Of a stretch of DNA of 64,000 nucleotides, positions 39,292 through 49,504 are shown piece by piece; within the stretch, counting starts at the first letter, position 1, and every line of letters begins with the position of its first letter. The notes under the pieces were generated by a model. It saw nothing but the letters and a program-made list of their open reading frames with translations, made no database searches and had not been told where the DNA came from. Both the position numbers and the translations under genes were made by a program. This DNA comes from an uncultured Porphyromonadaceae bacterium (lineage in GTDB: Bacteria > Bacteroidota > Bacteroidia > Bacteroidales > Muribaculaceae): the NCBI GenBank assembly GCA_900555715.1, contig USMC01000007.1, forward strand, positions 1 to 64,000, in the 5' to 3' direction.

Positions 39292-39331
39292 GAGGGCGTG
39301 CCAGAATTGCGCTGGCGCGCCCTCTTTTTTT
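39292..39331 (+). terminator. Rho-independent terminator after the 926-residue gene
   Basis: GAGGGCG-t-GCCAG (39292-39304) pairs with CTGGC-g-CGCCCTC around a short loop and is followed directly by a run of eight T. This is a textbook terminator, 20 bases after the stop codon. Confidence 0.9.
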
Positions 39332-39365
39332 GTGTCTGATTTTATTTTTAACACTCCGCAGCTTC

Positions 39366-39393
39366 CTGAATATCTGATTATTCAGTAATTTTG
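39366..39393 (+). promoter_or_regulatory. Promoter and inverted repeat upstream of HTCS 2
   Basis: TAATTTTG (39386-39393) is a consensus -7 element. Directly upstream lies the inverted repeat CTGAATA-6-TATTCAG (39366-39385), which includes GAATATCTGA, also found upstream of the SusC2 operon. The short distance to the ATG at 39412 implies a leader of about 12 bases. Confidence 0.5.
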
Positions 39394-39411
39394 CAAAAAA
39401 CCGACCATTCC

Positions 39412-42400
39412 ATGTCAAGCACACATTTCCGCACAATAATCCTCGCCGTCGTGTCGGCGCTCGTATGCTGTGTCTCCGCCCATGCAATGCGCTGGGGTGA
39501 CAACTGCAAAATTATCAATACAGACTACGCCATCGGCAAATCATGCCAGTGCGCTCTGCGCGACAGCTATGGCTTCCTGTGGCTTGGCACAGCCTCGGGC
39601 ATCTATGCCTTCGACAGCAACGGCAGCCTGCTCTACCCCACTCCGCATCTGACGGCACCGTCGCTGCCCGACGTGACGGCACTCTTCGAACACGACGGAA
39701 ATATATGGGCGGGAGCGTCGAACGGTCTGTGGGTCTACGACGTGAAGAGAAATACCAACGCGCGTTTTCCCTTCAGGACAAAGTACGGCGTCGCCGTCAG
39801 CTCGCCGGTACAGAAGATAATGCAGGTGTCGGACGGCAGGATATGGATTCTGACCTACGGACAGGGACTGTTCATTTTCAACACCAAGGACAACACGCTC
39901 GAACAGAACAGCCGTAACGGTGCCTTCTATTCCGACATGACAGTGGGCGCCAACGGAAACGTATACGCCGTGAGCCTCGACGGAGAACTGAAGGTTTTCA
40001 ACAGCGACGGCGGATTCATCGAATCCATAGCCCTTCCGGAATTTGCCGCCGGACACAACAGCCTCAGAATTGTCGCCGGACCGACGGAGATAACGATATC
40101 GTCCGGAAAGACCATATACACCTATGATGCTCACGACAAACAGCTTACCGTTGAGAATCCTAAAAATCTGACCTCCGGAATAAAGTCGATGTGCCAGACG
40201 TCCGACGGCATTGTCCTCGGCACCGACGAAGGACTGCTGTTCTACGACAGAAACACCGGTTCGGTCACAAGCCTGGCTTCAACAAAGAACCCACTGCTCC
40301 GGAACCACTTGTCCGACGACGATGTGACATGCGTGATGAACGACGCCGACGAAAGCATACTCGTCCTGACAATGATGGGCGGTGTCAGCCACATTGTCAT
40401 GCGTCCGCAGCCGGTAGGAATGATTGAACTCGGCACGACAGACGATCCTGTTCCAGCAACGGCAGTGTGCGTGTCGGACGACGGCAAACACGTGTGGGTA
40501 GGCTCCCGCAATGGCGTTGTATGTCTGGACACGCCGTCGCTGACGCCAACTGCTCTCGACATTTCCGGCGTTGACGGCGACGACATCACATCCATCGCCG
40601 CCAAGGGCGACATACTATGGATAGGAACGGCGTCGAAAGGATGCTTCCGCTACGACCGGAGCACCGGAGCGACGCGGCACTACGTCTACGACGCCGATGT
40701 ACCCAACTCGCTGATAAGCAATAAAATCAACAAAATACATATCACAGGAAAAGGCGAAATATTCATTCTTTCCAGCTGGGGAGTGTGCCGCTACAACGAA
40801 GGCGGCGACGATTTCAGCACCTTCGGCGATATCGACAGCCACAAACAGCCGCTCACATTGGCGGAAGACCGCCATGGAAGAATATGGCTCGTCATGAGCG
40901 ACGGCTCCATATACACGCGCGAACAGAATGAATCTTTCTTCAGACATTTCATAAGCAAGAACCTGAGCGACAAATCGGTGATTCTCCTCCATTGCGACCA
41001 TAGCGGCACTCTCATAGCCGCCGTCAACGACAACAAAGTCTACACCTTCGACGAAGCGGCAGGCGACTTCGTACCGTACAGATTCGAAGTATCGACAACT
41101 TATCCGCTGATTTTCATCGAACGCGACCTTGACGGCAGGCTGTGGCTCGGCGATGCTTCGGGCGCGCTCGCCTCCGTAAACTCCGACAAACGCATGGAAT
41201 ATTTCCTGTATAAGGCAAACGCATACTCCGACATCTTCGCCGCCTCCGGCGTGTCAGGTCTGCTGGACGACGGGCGCATTGTCTACGGCGACCTGAGCGG
41301 TCTGCGCATCTTCAACCCGCGTGAGATGAAATCGTCGGATTCCAGGGCACACACATATCTGTGGACCGTCTTTTTCCCATACATCGACAACGGCATCGAA
41401 GAACAGCAGCGCCTTGGCGTCGAAGGTATGCTCTGCGACCGCGACACCCTCACGCTGCCTTACAACGACAATACCTTCACACTCATGTTCGCCGCCTCGC
41501 ACGGCGGCAACATGCCGCCCCTGCGTTTCCGCTACCGTCTCGAAGGAGTCGACAAGGAATGGCTCACCATATCCGAGCCCAACGTAACATATACGAAACT
41601 GCAGCCGGGAACCTACACCCTCAGCATTCTTTCCGAAACAGAACCGGAAGAGACGGCACGCACTCTCACCATCACCGTCGCTCCGCCATGGTACCGCACC
41701 ATAACGGCATATATCTTCTATTTCTTCCTCACCGTCGCCTTAGGATGGATGCTGTGGATAGTGATACGGCGCCGCGTGAGAAAACACTATCAGAAGCGCA
41801 TCAACGACATGCGCCTGCAGAAAGAACGCGAGACGTTCGAGGCTAAGATGCAGTTCTTCGTCAATCTCGTCCATGAAATCCGCACGCCGCTGACTCTCAT
41901 AAGTCTCCCTCTGGAGCAGATGGCTGAGAACGCGCGCGCCGGAAAGGCAAAGACCGAGGACAACAGGAAACACATCAAGTCGATGCGCCGCAACGTCAAC
42001 TACCTCCTCGGCATCGTCAATCAGCTCCTCGATTTCCGCAAAGCACAGTCGGGCTCGGAGGTACAGCTCAAACGCAGCATCACCGACATCAACAAGCTCA
42101 TCTCCGACATAGCCGGGCGATTCGCGCATCCCATGGCGACAGCCGGCAAGACATTCGAGCTCATCATGCCCGACGTTGTCATAAAAGCAGACGTCGACGT
42201 CGACAAAATAGAACGCGTAGTGATGAATATCGTTAGCAACGCCATGAAATATTCCCGCACGAAAGTCGTCCTCGAACTGTGCCCGCCTGCCGAAGGCGAG
42301 TTCGCCATAAAGGTGTCCGACGACGGCACCGGTATTCCCGCCGACGAACGCGAGCGCATCTTCGACACATACTACCAGATAAGTGGCGACAACGTAGCCG

Positions 42401-43392
42401 CCACACTCGGAACAGGTCTCGGACTGGCTTACGCGAAGCTTATCGCCAACGCCCACCACGGAAGTATAACTGTCGACAACAACGCCACCGGGGGCGCCAC
42501 CTTCACCATAATCCTGAACGCCGCCACAACAACGGAAGCCGAACAGCCCGCCAGAGTAGAACTCATCGCCGACAACAGCGAAGAGGACACAGAAGATAAA
42601 CAGGACATCACCATTCTTCTTGTGGACGACAACAAAGAGCTGCTCACCACTGTGTCGGAAGCGCTTTCCCAGAGCTATGGAGTACTTACGGCAGCCTCCG
42701 GCGAAGAGGCGCTCGACATACTCGGCGCCAATCCCGACATAGACTTCATCATAAGCGACTTCATGATGCCCGGAATCAGCGGCGCGCGCCTGTGCCAGCG
42801 CGTGAAGAACGACATACGCTTCTCGCATATTCCCTTCATCATGCTCACCGCCAAGACCGACCGCGAGGCAAAAGAAGAAGGAATGGAGGCCGGCGTCGAC
42901 GTCTATGTGGAAAAACCGTTCACCATCAAGCAGATCAAGCTTCAGATAGCCAATATCCTCAAGACAAGGGCTATATTCTATCACCGCATGCTCTCTGAGC
43001 TTCCGCAGCAGGAAGCTATCGCCACAGTGCCGTATATCAACAAACTCGACACCGAATTCCTCGAAACCCTCAACGCCAACATCGCCGACAACATCTGCGA
43101 CGAGGAATTCTCCATCGACACCATGGCGGAACGCATGAACATGAGCCGTTCCAGCTTCTACCGCAAGCTCAAGGCTGTCACTGGCATGACTCCGGTCGAC
43201 TATCTCAAGAACTTCCGCCTCGAACATGCGGCACGCCTCCTTCTCGAAGGCGCACGCATAACGGAAGTGGCGCTGATGTCAGGCTTCACATCATCGTCGT
43301 ATTTCTCGAAGTGTTTCAAGGCAAAGTACGGGCAGAACCCCAAAGACTACGCAAGCTCGAGACAGTCGTCAGGGATGTCCCAGAACGGGTAG
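39412..43392 (+). CDS. Hybrid two-component system sensor/regulator (HTCS) 2
   Basis: Glycan sensor of 1326 residues from the ATG at 39412; a TTG 21 bases upstream lies in the -7 element and is rejected. Signal peptide, then propeller repeats (GFLWLGTASGIYAFD and similar) to about 680, a Y_Y_Y domain, and a span near 765-785 (ITAYIFYFFLTVALGWML). HisKA has H821 in FFVNLVHEIRTP. The HATPase has NIVSNAMKYS and GTGLGLAY. The receiver Asp is D1116 in IISDFMMPG. A C-terminal AraC helix-turn-helix follows. It precedes the SusC2/SusD2/GH125 locus and probably controls it and the mannan operon; the ligand is inferred to be a manno-oligosaccharide. Confidence 0.95.
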   Translation: MSSTHFRTIILAVVSALVCCVSAHAMRWGDNCKIINTDYAIGKSCQCALRDSYGFLWLGTASGIYAFDSNGSLLYPTPHLTAPSLPDVTALFEHDGNIWAGASNGLWVYDVKRNTNARFPFRTKYGVAVSSPVQKIMQVSDGRIWILTYGQGLFIFNTKDNTLEQNSRNGAFYSDMTVGANGNVYAVSLDGELKVFNSDGGFIESIALPEFAAGHNSLRIVAGPTEITISSGKTIYTYDAHDKQLTVENPKNLTSGIKSMCQTSDGIVLGTDEGLLFYDRNTGSVTSLASTKNPLLRNHLSDDDVTCVMNDADESILVLTMMGGVSHIVMRPQPVGMIELGTTDDPVPATAVCVSDDGKHVWVGSRNGVVCLDTPSLTPTALDISGVDGDDITSIAAKGDILWIGTASKGCFRYDRSTGATRHYVYDADVPNSLISNKINKIHITGKGEIFILSSWGVCRYNEGGDDFSTFGDIDSHKQPLTLAEDRHGRIWLVMSDGSIYTREQNESFFRHFISKNLSDKSVILLHCDHSGTLIAAVNDNKVYTFDEAAGDFVPYRFEVSTTYPLIFIERDLDGRLWLGDASGALASVNSDKRMEYFLYKANAYSDIFAASGVSGLLDDGRIVYGDLSGLRIFNPREMKSSDSRAHTYLWTVFFPYIDNGIEEQQRLGVEGMLCDRDTLTLPYNDNTFTLMFAASHGGNMPPLRFRYRLEGVDKEWLTISEPNVTYTKLQPGTYTLSILSETEPEETARTLTITVAPPWYRTITAYIFYFFLTVALGWMLWIVIRRRVRKHYQKRINDMRLQKERETFEAKMQFFVNLVHEIRTPLTLISLPLEQMAENARAGKAKTEDNRKHIKSMRRNVNYLLGIVNQLLDFRKAQSGSEVQLKRSITDINKLISDIAGRFAHPMATAGKTFELIMPDVVIKADVDVDKIERVVMNIVSNAMKYSRTKVVLELCPPAEGEFAIKVSDDGTGIPADERERIFDTYYQISGDNVAATLGTGLGLAYAKLIANAHHGSITVDNNATGGATFTIILNAATTTEAEQPARVELIADNSEEDTEDKQDITILLVDDNKELLTTVSEALSQSYGVLTAASGEEALDILGANPDIDFIISDFMMPGISGARLCQRVKNDIRFSHIPFIMLTAKTDREAKEEGMEAGVDVYVEKPFTIKQIKLQIANILKTRAIFYHRMLSELPQQEAIATVPYINKLDTEFLETLNANIADNICDEEFSIDTMAERMNMSRSSFYRKLKAVTGMTPVDYLKNFRLEHAARLLLEGARITEVALMSGFTSSSYFSKCFKAKYGQNPKDYASSRQSSGMSQNG

Positions 43393-44403
43393 ACTCTCTG
43401 CGTTCCATTCCAGCTCCCTTGCCTCGCACCAGCGCATGATGGCGCCGTCTCTGCGGACACGCGCCTCGAAGACAAGATAGTTCTTGCCGTCGTCGGGGTT
43501 GTTCACCACCGATACGTTCGACGACCTCTTGCCGGGCGTCTCAGGTGCCGGTGTGAACTGCGGTTCCGGCAGCTTCGTCCACGAACGCGGGTCAAGAAGG
43601 TCGGACGACGCCGGAGCATACAGCATGCCGAGCGAAATGAACTCAGTCCATATTCCGCTTGCAGAATAGAACACCACTACATTCTTTCCATCCGGCGACA
43701 GCACCGCCTGAGGATTTTCGTTGACGAAAATAGGATAGGCGGAGCGGCTTCCGTCGGTGTTGATCCACTGCCGTTCCCACTCATATTCAGGCAGCGAAAT
43801 CATGACACGTTCCGACTTCAGTGTCCACGGATTTTCCATCTCGGCAATAAATATACATTGTGTCTCGCTCTCGACGCGTCGCTTCTGCCAGCCCGACCAC
43901 AGCATGTACAGCCTGCCGTTGCAGCTGAGAATGTTGGGATGAATCGAGAAATTCCATTCATCGTTGGTCACAATAGGACCGTGGAGCGTCCACTCGCCTT
44001 TCATGGGATCGGGCGAGGGGTTTTCGAGAACGTAAATCTGATGAGTGTCGGTGTTGGAACCGTCGTCGCTCTCGAAGTAGATATACCACTTGTCGCCGAT
44101 ACGGCAGATGTCGGGAGAATACACCATGTTGCAGTGCCCGTCGAGAATCACCTTCTCTTCACCTTTGCCGATGTCGGCAAGCACGGCAGAGGATCGGAGC
44201 AATATGACATCGGACCGCTCCGACTGCATCGTCATGTAGTACATACCGTCGTGATAGACGGCACTCGGATATCCGCCGTCGCGGAAAATGACGGAGCCGT
44301 CATCTTCGGGCGCGTGCGTGCAGCATACGCACACAAGTGCGGCAGACAGTATGGCGGCAAGATGAATAAGGAAATGGGATATTCGTTCCGGATAGTGTGT
44401 CAT
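43369..44403 (-). CDS. GH43-like five-bladed propeller lipoprotein
   Basis: Predicted lipoprotein of 344 residues from the start at 44403; this start lies after the -7 element at 44436-44443, while a start at 44421 would leave almost no leader. The signal peptide ends near CVCCTH. Propeller motifs are GGYPSAVYHDGMYYMTMQ, YSPDICRIGDKWYIYF and NFSIHPNILSCNGRLYMLW. The usual N-terminal DP of GH43 is replaced by a GGYP sequence, so catalytic competence is uncertain. The gene overlaps the end of HTCS 2 by 24 bases on the opposite strand and is alone on its strand here. It could be a glycosidase or a binding protein. Confidence 0.65.
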   Translation of the reverse strand: MTHYPERISHFLIHLAAILSAALVCVCCTHAPEDDGSVIFRDGGYPSAVYHDGMYYMTMQSERSDVILLRSSAVLADIGKGEEKVILDGHCNMVYSPDICRIGDKWYIYFESDDGSNTDTHQIYVLENPSPDPMKGEWTLHGPIVTNDEWNFSIHPNILSCNGRLYMLWSGWQKRRVESETQCIFIAEMENPWTLKSERVMISLPEYEWERQWINTDGSRSAYPIFVNENPQAVLSPDGKNVVVFYSASGIWTEFISLGMLYAPASSDLLDPRSWTKLPEPQFTPAPETPGKRSSNVSVVNNPDDGKNYLVFEARVRRDGAIMRWCEARELEWNAESLPVLGHP

Positions 44404-44742
44404 GGCATCAGATATTCTCATTTATGAGACAGCGGCAAAGATAGCACAAATAATCGGAAAATACTGCTTGCCGGCGGCGATAAAGAATATATTTTTTTGC
44501 ACATTCCGGTCAGTTCTGACCAAAATATACAAAAGATTCAATATTTAACATCCTCACGCATCTTTGAACAGAATTTCAGAATATCTGAACGGTATTTTCC
44601 CGTAAGGGACACTCATTTTCAGTTATTTTGCGCCACAAAAGAAAAGTTATGGGTTACCGGTAATACAGTTCGACAGGTAAAAAGATTGTTTGGGGGATTG
44701 CACCACATTTTCTGAAAATTCAAACCAATTGTTATACAAACC
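44404..44742. other. Divergent promoter region of the GH43-like gene and SusC2 operon
   Basis: About 340 bases without a gene. On the minus strand TATCTTTG (44436-44443) is a consensus -7 element for the GH43-like gene. On the plus strand TTATTTTG (44623-44630) fits the -7 consensus at seven of eight bases. TTCAGA-ata-TCTGAA (44575-44589) is a palindrome about 35 bases upstream of it and may be a regulator site. A leader of about 105 bases precedes the first start codon. Confidence 0.5.
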
Positions 44743-46341
44743 ATGAAAGTTAAATCTGACAAAATGAAACCATTACTTTCGCGGCTCTCGCAGTTCCTTT
44801 TAGGAGTGTGCACCATAGCCTTCGCAGGAATGATGGCGTCGTGCAAGGACGACGATGTCAAAAGCGAGCCGTCGATACCTTTCGACCCGTCGCTGCCTGT
44901 GACAGTCACCGGCTTCACCCCCGAGAGCGGCGGTTCCCAGGAAGAAATTATTGTCTACGGCAGTAATTTCGGCGACAAAAAAGAGAACGTCTCCCTATTT
45001 ATAGGAGAGAAGAAAGCCGTTGTGATCAACGTCATGTCCGACAAACTTTTCGCTTTCATTCCCGCCGGAGCCTACTCCGACAGCGAGAACTACACCGGAA
45101 ACGTCGAAGTTGTCGTGAAGAACCGCGGAACAGAAAAGAGCGCCGTGGCATCCAAACCGTTCCACTATACTCCCAAGAAAGTCGTAGGCACTCTTTGCGG
45201 CTACCGCAATGAGAACGACGATCAGGGCGAAGTATGGGGACCGTTCGACCAGATGTGCGGTTTCAACGCCGAAGGCTGTCTCGCTTTAGACCCGCTCTAC
45301 CCCGACCGTCTCTACGTGGTATACGACCGCAACGACGGCATCATTGCATGTCTCGACCTGAAAAACCGCGTTGCCGAGCGCATGATGTCCGCGACAAAAT
45401 TCCAGACAAAGCGTCTGCGCAACATCGCCTTCACCATCGACGGCAAATATATGCTCGTATCCACCGACCGCGACGACAACGGACTCCATTCCACAAGCGT
45501 ATGGGTCGTTACGCGCAACGCCGACGGAACATTCAGCGACCGCTCGTCGTGTCAGCCGCTGGCAGCATACAAGCAGTGCAACGGTGTTGCCGTACACCCC
45601 GTCAACGGGGAGATCTACTTCAACAGCTACGAAAACGGACAGCTTTTCCGACTCGACTTCGACGACTACCTCAAAGTGCTCAACGGCGCTACCGACGACA
45701 ATGGCGAGCCGCTCACCTGGACAGGCTACCGCGAGGACGGCGCTTTCCGCGAGCTCTACAAGATCATGGACCCGTCGTATGAATTCCAGATCACAATCCA
45801 TCCTTCGGGCGACTACGCATACATTACGGTCATCAACCGCAACTACATCCTGCGCACCGACTACGACTGGAACAAGAAAGAATTCACCACACCTTACGTC
45901 ATCACCGGCTCCAACGGCATCGCCGGCTGGACAGACGCCGTGGGCACCAACGCGCGTGTGAACCGTCCTTATCAGGGTGTGTTTGTAAAGAATCCGGAAT
46001 ATGAAGCCGACGGACGTGCCGACGTCTACGACTACTATTTCAGCGACTGCCTCAATTTCTGCGTCCGCTACATCACTCCCGACGGTCTTGTGCGCACCTA
46101 CGCCGGACGCTCACCGTCGACAAACGGCAACATCTGGGGTACTGAGGACGGCGATCTGCGCCAGCAGGCACGCTTCCGCGACGTCACCGGACTGTGCTAC
46201 GACACCGAACGCGAACGCTTCTACGTGCTCGACCACAACAACCGCAGCGTCCGCACAATCGGCATGGAAAGCTCCGACATGCTCAACAGCAACGATAACG
46301 ACGACAACGCCGGAGAAGACAACGAAACCGAAAACAAGTGA
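44743..46341 (+). CDS. IPT/TIG-domain surface lipoprotein with propeller repeats
   Basis: Predicted surface lipoprotein of 532 residues (a second ATG at 44764 is possible). The signal sequence ends in the lipobox MASC followed by KDDD, a lipoprotein export signal type of Bacteroidales. Residues about 50-150 are an IPT/TIG Ig-like domain (VTVTGFTPESGGSQEEIIVYGSNFGD). Residues 165-515 are NHL/six-bladed propeller repeats (CLALDPLYPDRLYVVYD, CNGVAVHPVNGEIYFNS, VTGLCYDTERERFYVLDH). The end is highly acidic. It precedes susC by 37 bases. The role is inferred to be glycan binding at the cell surface, as in other TIG-NHL proteins of such loci. Confidence 0.8.
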   Translation: MKVKSDKMKPLLSRLSQFLLGVCTIAFAGMMASCKDDDVKSEPSIPFDPSLPVTVTGFTPESGGSQEEIIVYGSNFGDKKENVSLFIGEKKAVVINVMSDKLFAFIPAGAYSDSENYTGNVEVVVKNRGTEKSAVASKPFHYTPKKVVGTLCGYRNENDDQGEVWGPFDQMCGFNAEGCLALDPLYPDRLYVVYDRNDGIIACLDLKNRVAERMMSATKFQTKRLRNIAFTIDGKYMLVSTDRDDNGLHSTSVWVVTRNADGTFSDRSSCQPLAAYKQCNGVAVHPVNGEIYFNSYENGQLFRLDFDDYLKVLNGATDDNGEPLTWTGYREDGAFRELYKIMDPSYEFQITIHPSGDYAYITVINRNYILRTDYDWNKKEFTTPYVITGSNGIAGWTDAVGTNARVNRPYQGVFVKNPEYEADGRADVYDYYFSDCLNFCVRYITPDGLVRTYAGRSPSTNGNIWGTEDGDLRQQARFRDVTGLCYDTERERFYVLDHNNRSVRTIGMESSDMLNSNDNDDNAGEDNETENK

Positions 46342-46378
46342 AGCAGGACTTAATCACATTTCTTGAATCTGAAAAAAT

Positions 46379-49300
46379 ATGGAAAAACGACTGATAACAC
46401 TTCTGGCAGCCGCCGCGCTTCTTACAGCGCCGCTATCTGCCAAAGTATATAAGGGAACTGTGGTAGGTTCCGCCGACGGCGAGCCCCTCATCGGTGCTTC
46501 CGTACAGGCAAAAGGCGCCAAAGTAGGTGTCGTCACCGATATCGACGGTAACTTCGCAATCGACATCCCCGAGAATTGCAAATATATCGTGATTTCCTAT
46601 ATCGGCATGAAAGAGCGCGAGCTTCCTGTCCGCGGTCTCGACCGTATGGAAAACCTCATCCGCCTCGACGAAGCGGAAAACACTCTCAACGAGGTTGTGG
46701 TGACCGGTATGGGCGCACGTAAGAAAATCACCGTGACAGGTGCCGTGACAAACGTCGATGTAGTCGACATGAAGCACTACAACACCTCCAACATCTCCAA
46801 CGCCCTCGCCGGCAACGTCCCGGGCGTGATTGCGATGCAGACTTCGGGTCAGCCAGGCAAGAACAAATCGGAATTCTGGATCCGAGGCATCTCTACCTTC
46901 GGTGCAGGAGCTTCGGCATATATTCTTGTTGACGGTTTCGAACGCGAGAGCATCGACGACCTCAACATCGAGGATATCGAGAACTTCACCGTGCTCAAAG
47001 ACGCGTCGGCGACTGCCATCTACGGTTCGAAAGGCGCTAACGGCGTAGTCCTCATCACCACCAAACGCGGTAGCGCAGGACGCGTGAAAGTGAACGCCAA
47101 ATTCGAGTCGTCGTACAACACACGCACTAAGACTCCCGACTTTGTCGACGGTATCACTTACGCCAACCTCATCAACGAGGCATACATTACCCGCAGCAAG
47201 GGCACATACTACACTCCTACCGAAATAGAGCTCTTCCGCACGGGTCTCGACCCCGACCTCTACCCCAACGTCGACTGGAAAGACCTCATCCTCAAGGACG
47301 GCGCCATGAGCTACCGCGCCAACGTCAACATCAGCGGCGGCGGCAACACAGTGCGCTACTATGCCTCCATTTCCTACGTCAACGACGAAGGTATGTACAA
47401 GACCGATTCCACCCTGCGCGACAAATACAACACCAACGCCAACTACAGCCGCTGGAACTACCGCCTCAACGTCGACATCGACCTCACACCGACAACACTT
47501 CTGCGCCTGGGCACATCAGGCGACCTGTCGATGCGTAACTCTCCCGGCATGGGCGACACCGACACCTGGAACTCACTCTTCGGCTACAACGCCATCCTCA
47601 CTCCCGTGATGTACTCCAACGGATATGTGCCCATGGTGAACCTCGGTCGCGACGACCTCCGCACGAACCCCTGGGTAATGACAACACAGACGGGCTACAA
47701 ACAGGAATGGAACAACAACCTCCAGAACAACGTCTCCCTTGAGCAGGACCTCAAGATGATAACCCCTGGACTCAAGTTCACCGGACGCTTCGGCTACGAC
47801 ACCTACAACTACAACCACATCGACCACATCCAGTATCCCGAACGCTGGTATGCCAACGGACGCGAGAAGGAAACAGGCGAAATCATCTTCGACCGCATCA
47901 AGCCGGCACAAGTGATGACGCAGTCGGCAGGAAACGACGGTTCGCGCCGTATCTTCCTTGACCTCCTCCTGAGTTACAACCGCGGCTTCGGCAAGAACAC
48001 CGTCGGCGCCAACCTCAAATACACCTACGACGACAACATCATGACCCAGAACATCGGCACCGACATCCGTAACGGTGTGGCACGCCGCAACATGGCTCTC
48101 GCCGGACAGGTGTACTACAACTGGGACTACCGCTACTTCATCGACTTCAACTTCGGCTACAACGGCTCCGAGAACTTCGCCGACGGTCATCGCTTCGGTT
48201 TCTTCCCCGCCGTCTCCGGCGCGTGGAACATCACGGGCGAGAAATTCATGGAATCAGTAAGATGGCTCAACACGTTCAAGGTACGCTACTCCTACGGTAA
48301 GGTCGGCAACGACAACCTCGGCGACATACGTTTCCCCTACCTCTACACCCTTGACTTCTCCGGCGACAACATCTATAACTTCGGTAACCTCGGCACACCG
48401 ACGCGCGGAGAATATCAGCACGGCATGCACTACACCGCACTCTCGTCGAGAAACGTGACATGGGAAGTATCCACCAAGCAGGACGTCGGTGTCGACATCG
48501 CCATGTTCAACAACCGCTTCTCCATCACCGCCGATTATTTCCACGAGAAACGTACCGGCATCTATATGGTCCGCAACTTCCTGCCTAACATTCTCGGTCT
48601 GGAACAGGCTCCGTCGGCAAACGTAGGCTCCGTCAAGTCGGAAGGTATCGACGGCAATTTCCGCTTAGAAAACCGCTTCGGCAATGTGAACCTCACCGTA
48701 CGCGGCAACCTCACATACAGCAAGAACACCATCCTCAACTACGACGTCGAAAACAACGTCTATCCCTACCAGTACCAGACAGGCTATCGCGTCAACCAGC
48801 TCCGCGGTCTCGTTGCCGAAGGTCTCTTCGCCGACTACGACGACATCCGCAACTCGCCCACACAGATGTTCGGCGACGTTCAGCCCGGTGATATCAAATA
48901 CCGCGACGTCAACGGTGACGGTGTCGTCGACGACGGTGACGTAGTGGCAATCGGCGCGACGACAACGCCTAACCTCGTCTACGGTATCGGCGCCTCCGCT
49001 CAGTGGAAAGGCTTCGACTTCAACGTACACTTCCAGGGCACCGGCAAATCGAGCATGCTCATCGGCGGCAAGACCGTCTATGCCTTCAGCCAGGGACGCT
49101 ACGGACAGATTCTCTCCGACCTCGTCGACGACCGCTGGATCGACAAGGAGACAGCCGCACAGCTCGGTATAGAACCCAACGAGAACCCCAACGCCACATA
49201 TCCGCGTCTGCTCTTCACCGAAGAGGGCACATCGGGCAACAACTACCGTGCTTCGTCCTACTGGATGCGCGACATCAGCTACATCCGTCTCAAGAACCTC

Positions 49301-49492
49301 GAAATAGGCTATTCGCTTCCCAAGAACATCCTCAACTCCCTCCATCTGGAAAACTTCCGCATCTACGTACAGGGAACGAACCTGCTCACATGGAGCAGCT
49401 TCAAACTGTGGGATCCCGAAATGGGACGCGGCGACGGCGAGGCATATCCTATCACCCGTTCGTTCACAGCCGGTCTTCAAATCAATCTCTAA
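46379..49492 (+). CDS. SusC-family TonB-dependent outer-membrane transporter 2
   Basis: TonB-dependent importer of 1037 residues. The signal peptide (about 1-20) is followed by the carboxypeptidase-D-like domain (GTVVGSADGEPLIGASV), the TonB-box region NEVVVTGMGARKK, the plug (ALAGNVPGVIAMQTSGQPG, FWIRGISTFG, DASATAIYGSKGANGVVLI) and the barrel ending in FTAGLQINL. It is followed by susD after 12 bases. Together they would import alpha-manno-oligosaccharides, given the downstream GH125; that is an inference. Confidence 0.95.
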   Translation: MEKRLITLLAAAALLTAPLSAKVYKGTVVGSADGEPLIGASVQAKGAKVGVVTDIDGNFAIDIPENCKYIVISYIGMKERELPVRGLDRMENLIRLDEAENTLNEVVVTGMGARKKITVTGAVTNVDVVDMKHYNTSNISNALAGNVPGVIAMQTSGQPGKNKSEFWIRGISTFGAGASAYILVDGFERESIDDLNIEDIENFTVLKDASATAIYGSKGANGVVLITTKRGSAGRVKVNAKFESSYNTRTKTPDFVDGITYANLINEAYITRSKGTYYTPTEIELFRTGLDPDLYPNVDWKDLILKDGAMSYRANVNISGGGNTVRYYASISYVNDEGMYKTDSTLRDKYNTNANYSRWNYRLNVDIDLTPTTLLRLGTSGDLSMRNSPGMGDTDTWNSLFGYNAILTPVMYSNGYVPMVNLGRDDLRTNPWVMTTQTGYKQEWNNNLQNNVSLEQDLKMITPGLKFTGRFGYDTYNYNHIDHIQYPERWYANGREKETGEIIFDRIKPAQVMTQSAGNDGSRRIFLDLLLSYNRGFGKNTVGANLKYTYDDNIMTQNIGTDIRNGVARRNMALAGQVYYNWDYRYFIDFNFGYNGSENFADGHRFGFFPAVSGAWNITGEKFMESVRWLNTFKVRYSYGKVGNDNLGDIRFPYLYTLDFSGDNIYNFGNLGTPTRGEYQHGMHYTALSSRNVTWEVSTKQDVGVDIAMFNNRFSITADYFHEKRTGIYMVRNFLPNILGLEQAPSANVGSVKSEGIDGNFRLENRFGNVNLTVRGNLTYSKNTILNYDVENNVYPYQYQTGYRVNQLRGLVAEGLFADYDDIRNSPTQMFGDVQPGDIKYRDVNGDGVVDDGDVVAIGATTTPNLVYGIGASAQWKGFDFNVHFQGTGKSSMLIGGKTVYAFSQGRYGQILSDLVDDRWIDKETAAQLGIEPNENPNATYPRLLFTEEGTSGNNYRASSYWMRDISYIRLKNLEIGYSLPKNILNSLHLENFRIYVQGTNLLTWSSFKLWDPEMGRGDGEAYPITRSFTAGLQINL

Positions 49493-49504
49493 TCAAAGGA
49501 AATC

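Noticed and set aside
39391..39411. TTG start for HTCS 2
   Set aside because: It lies inside the -7 promoter element; the ATG at 39412 gives the signal peptide.
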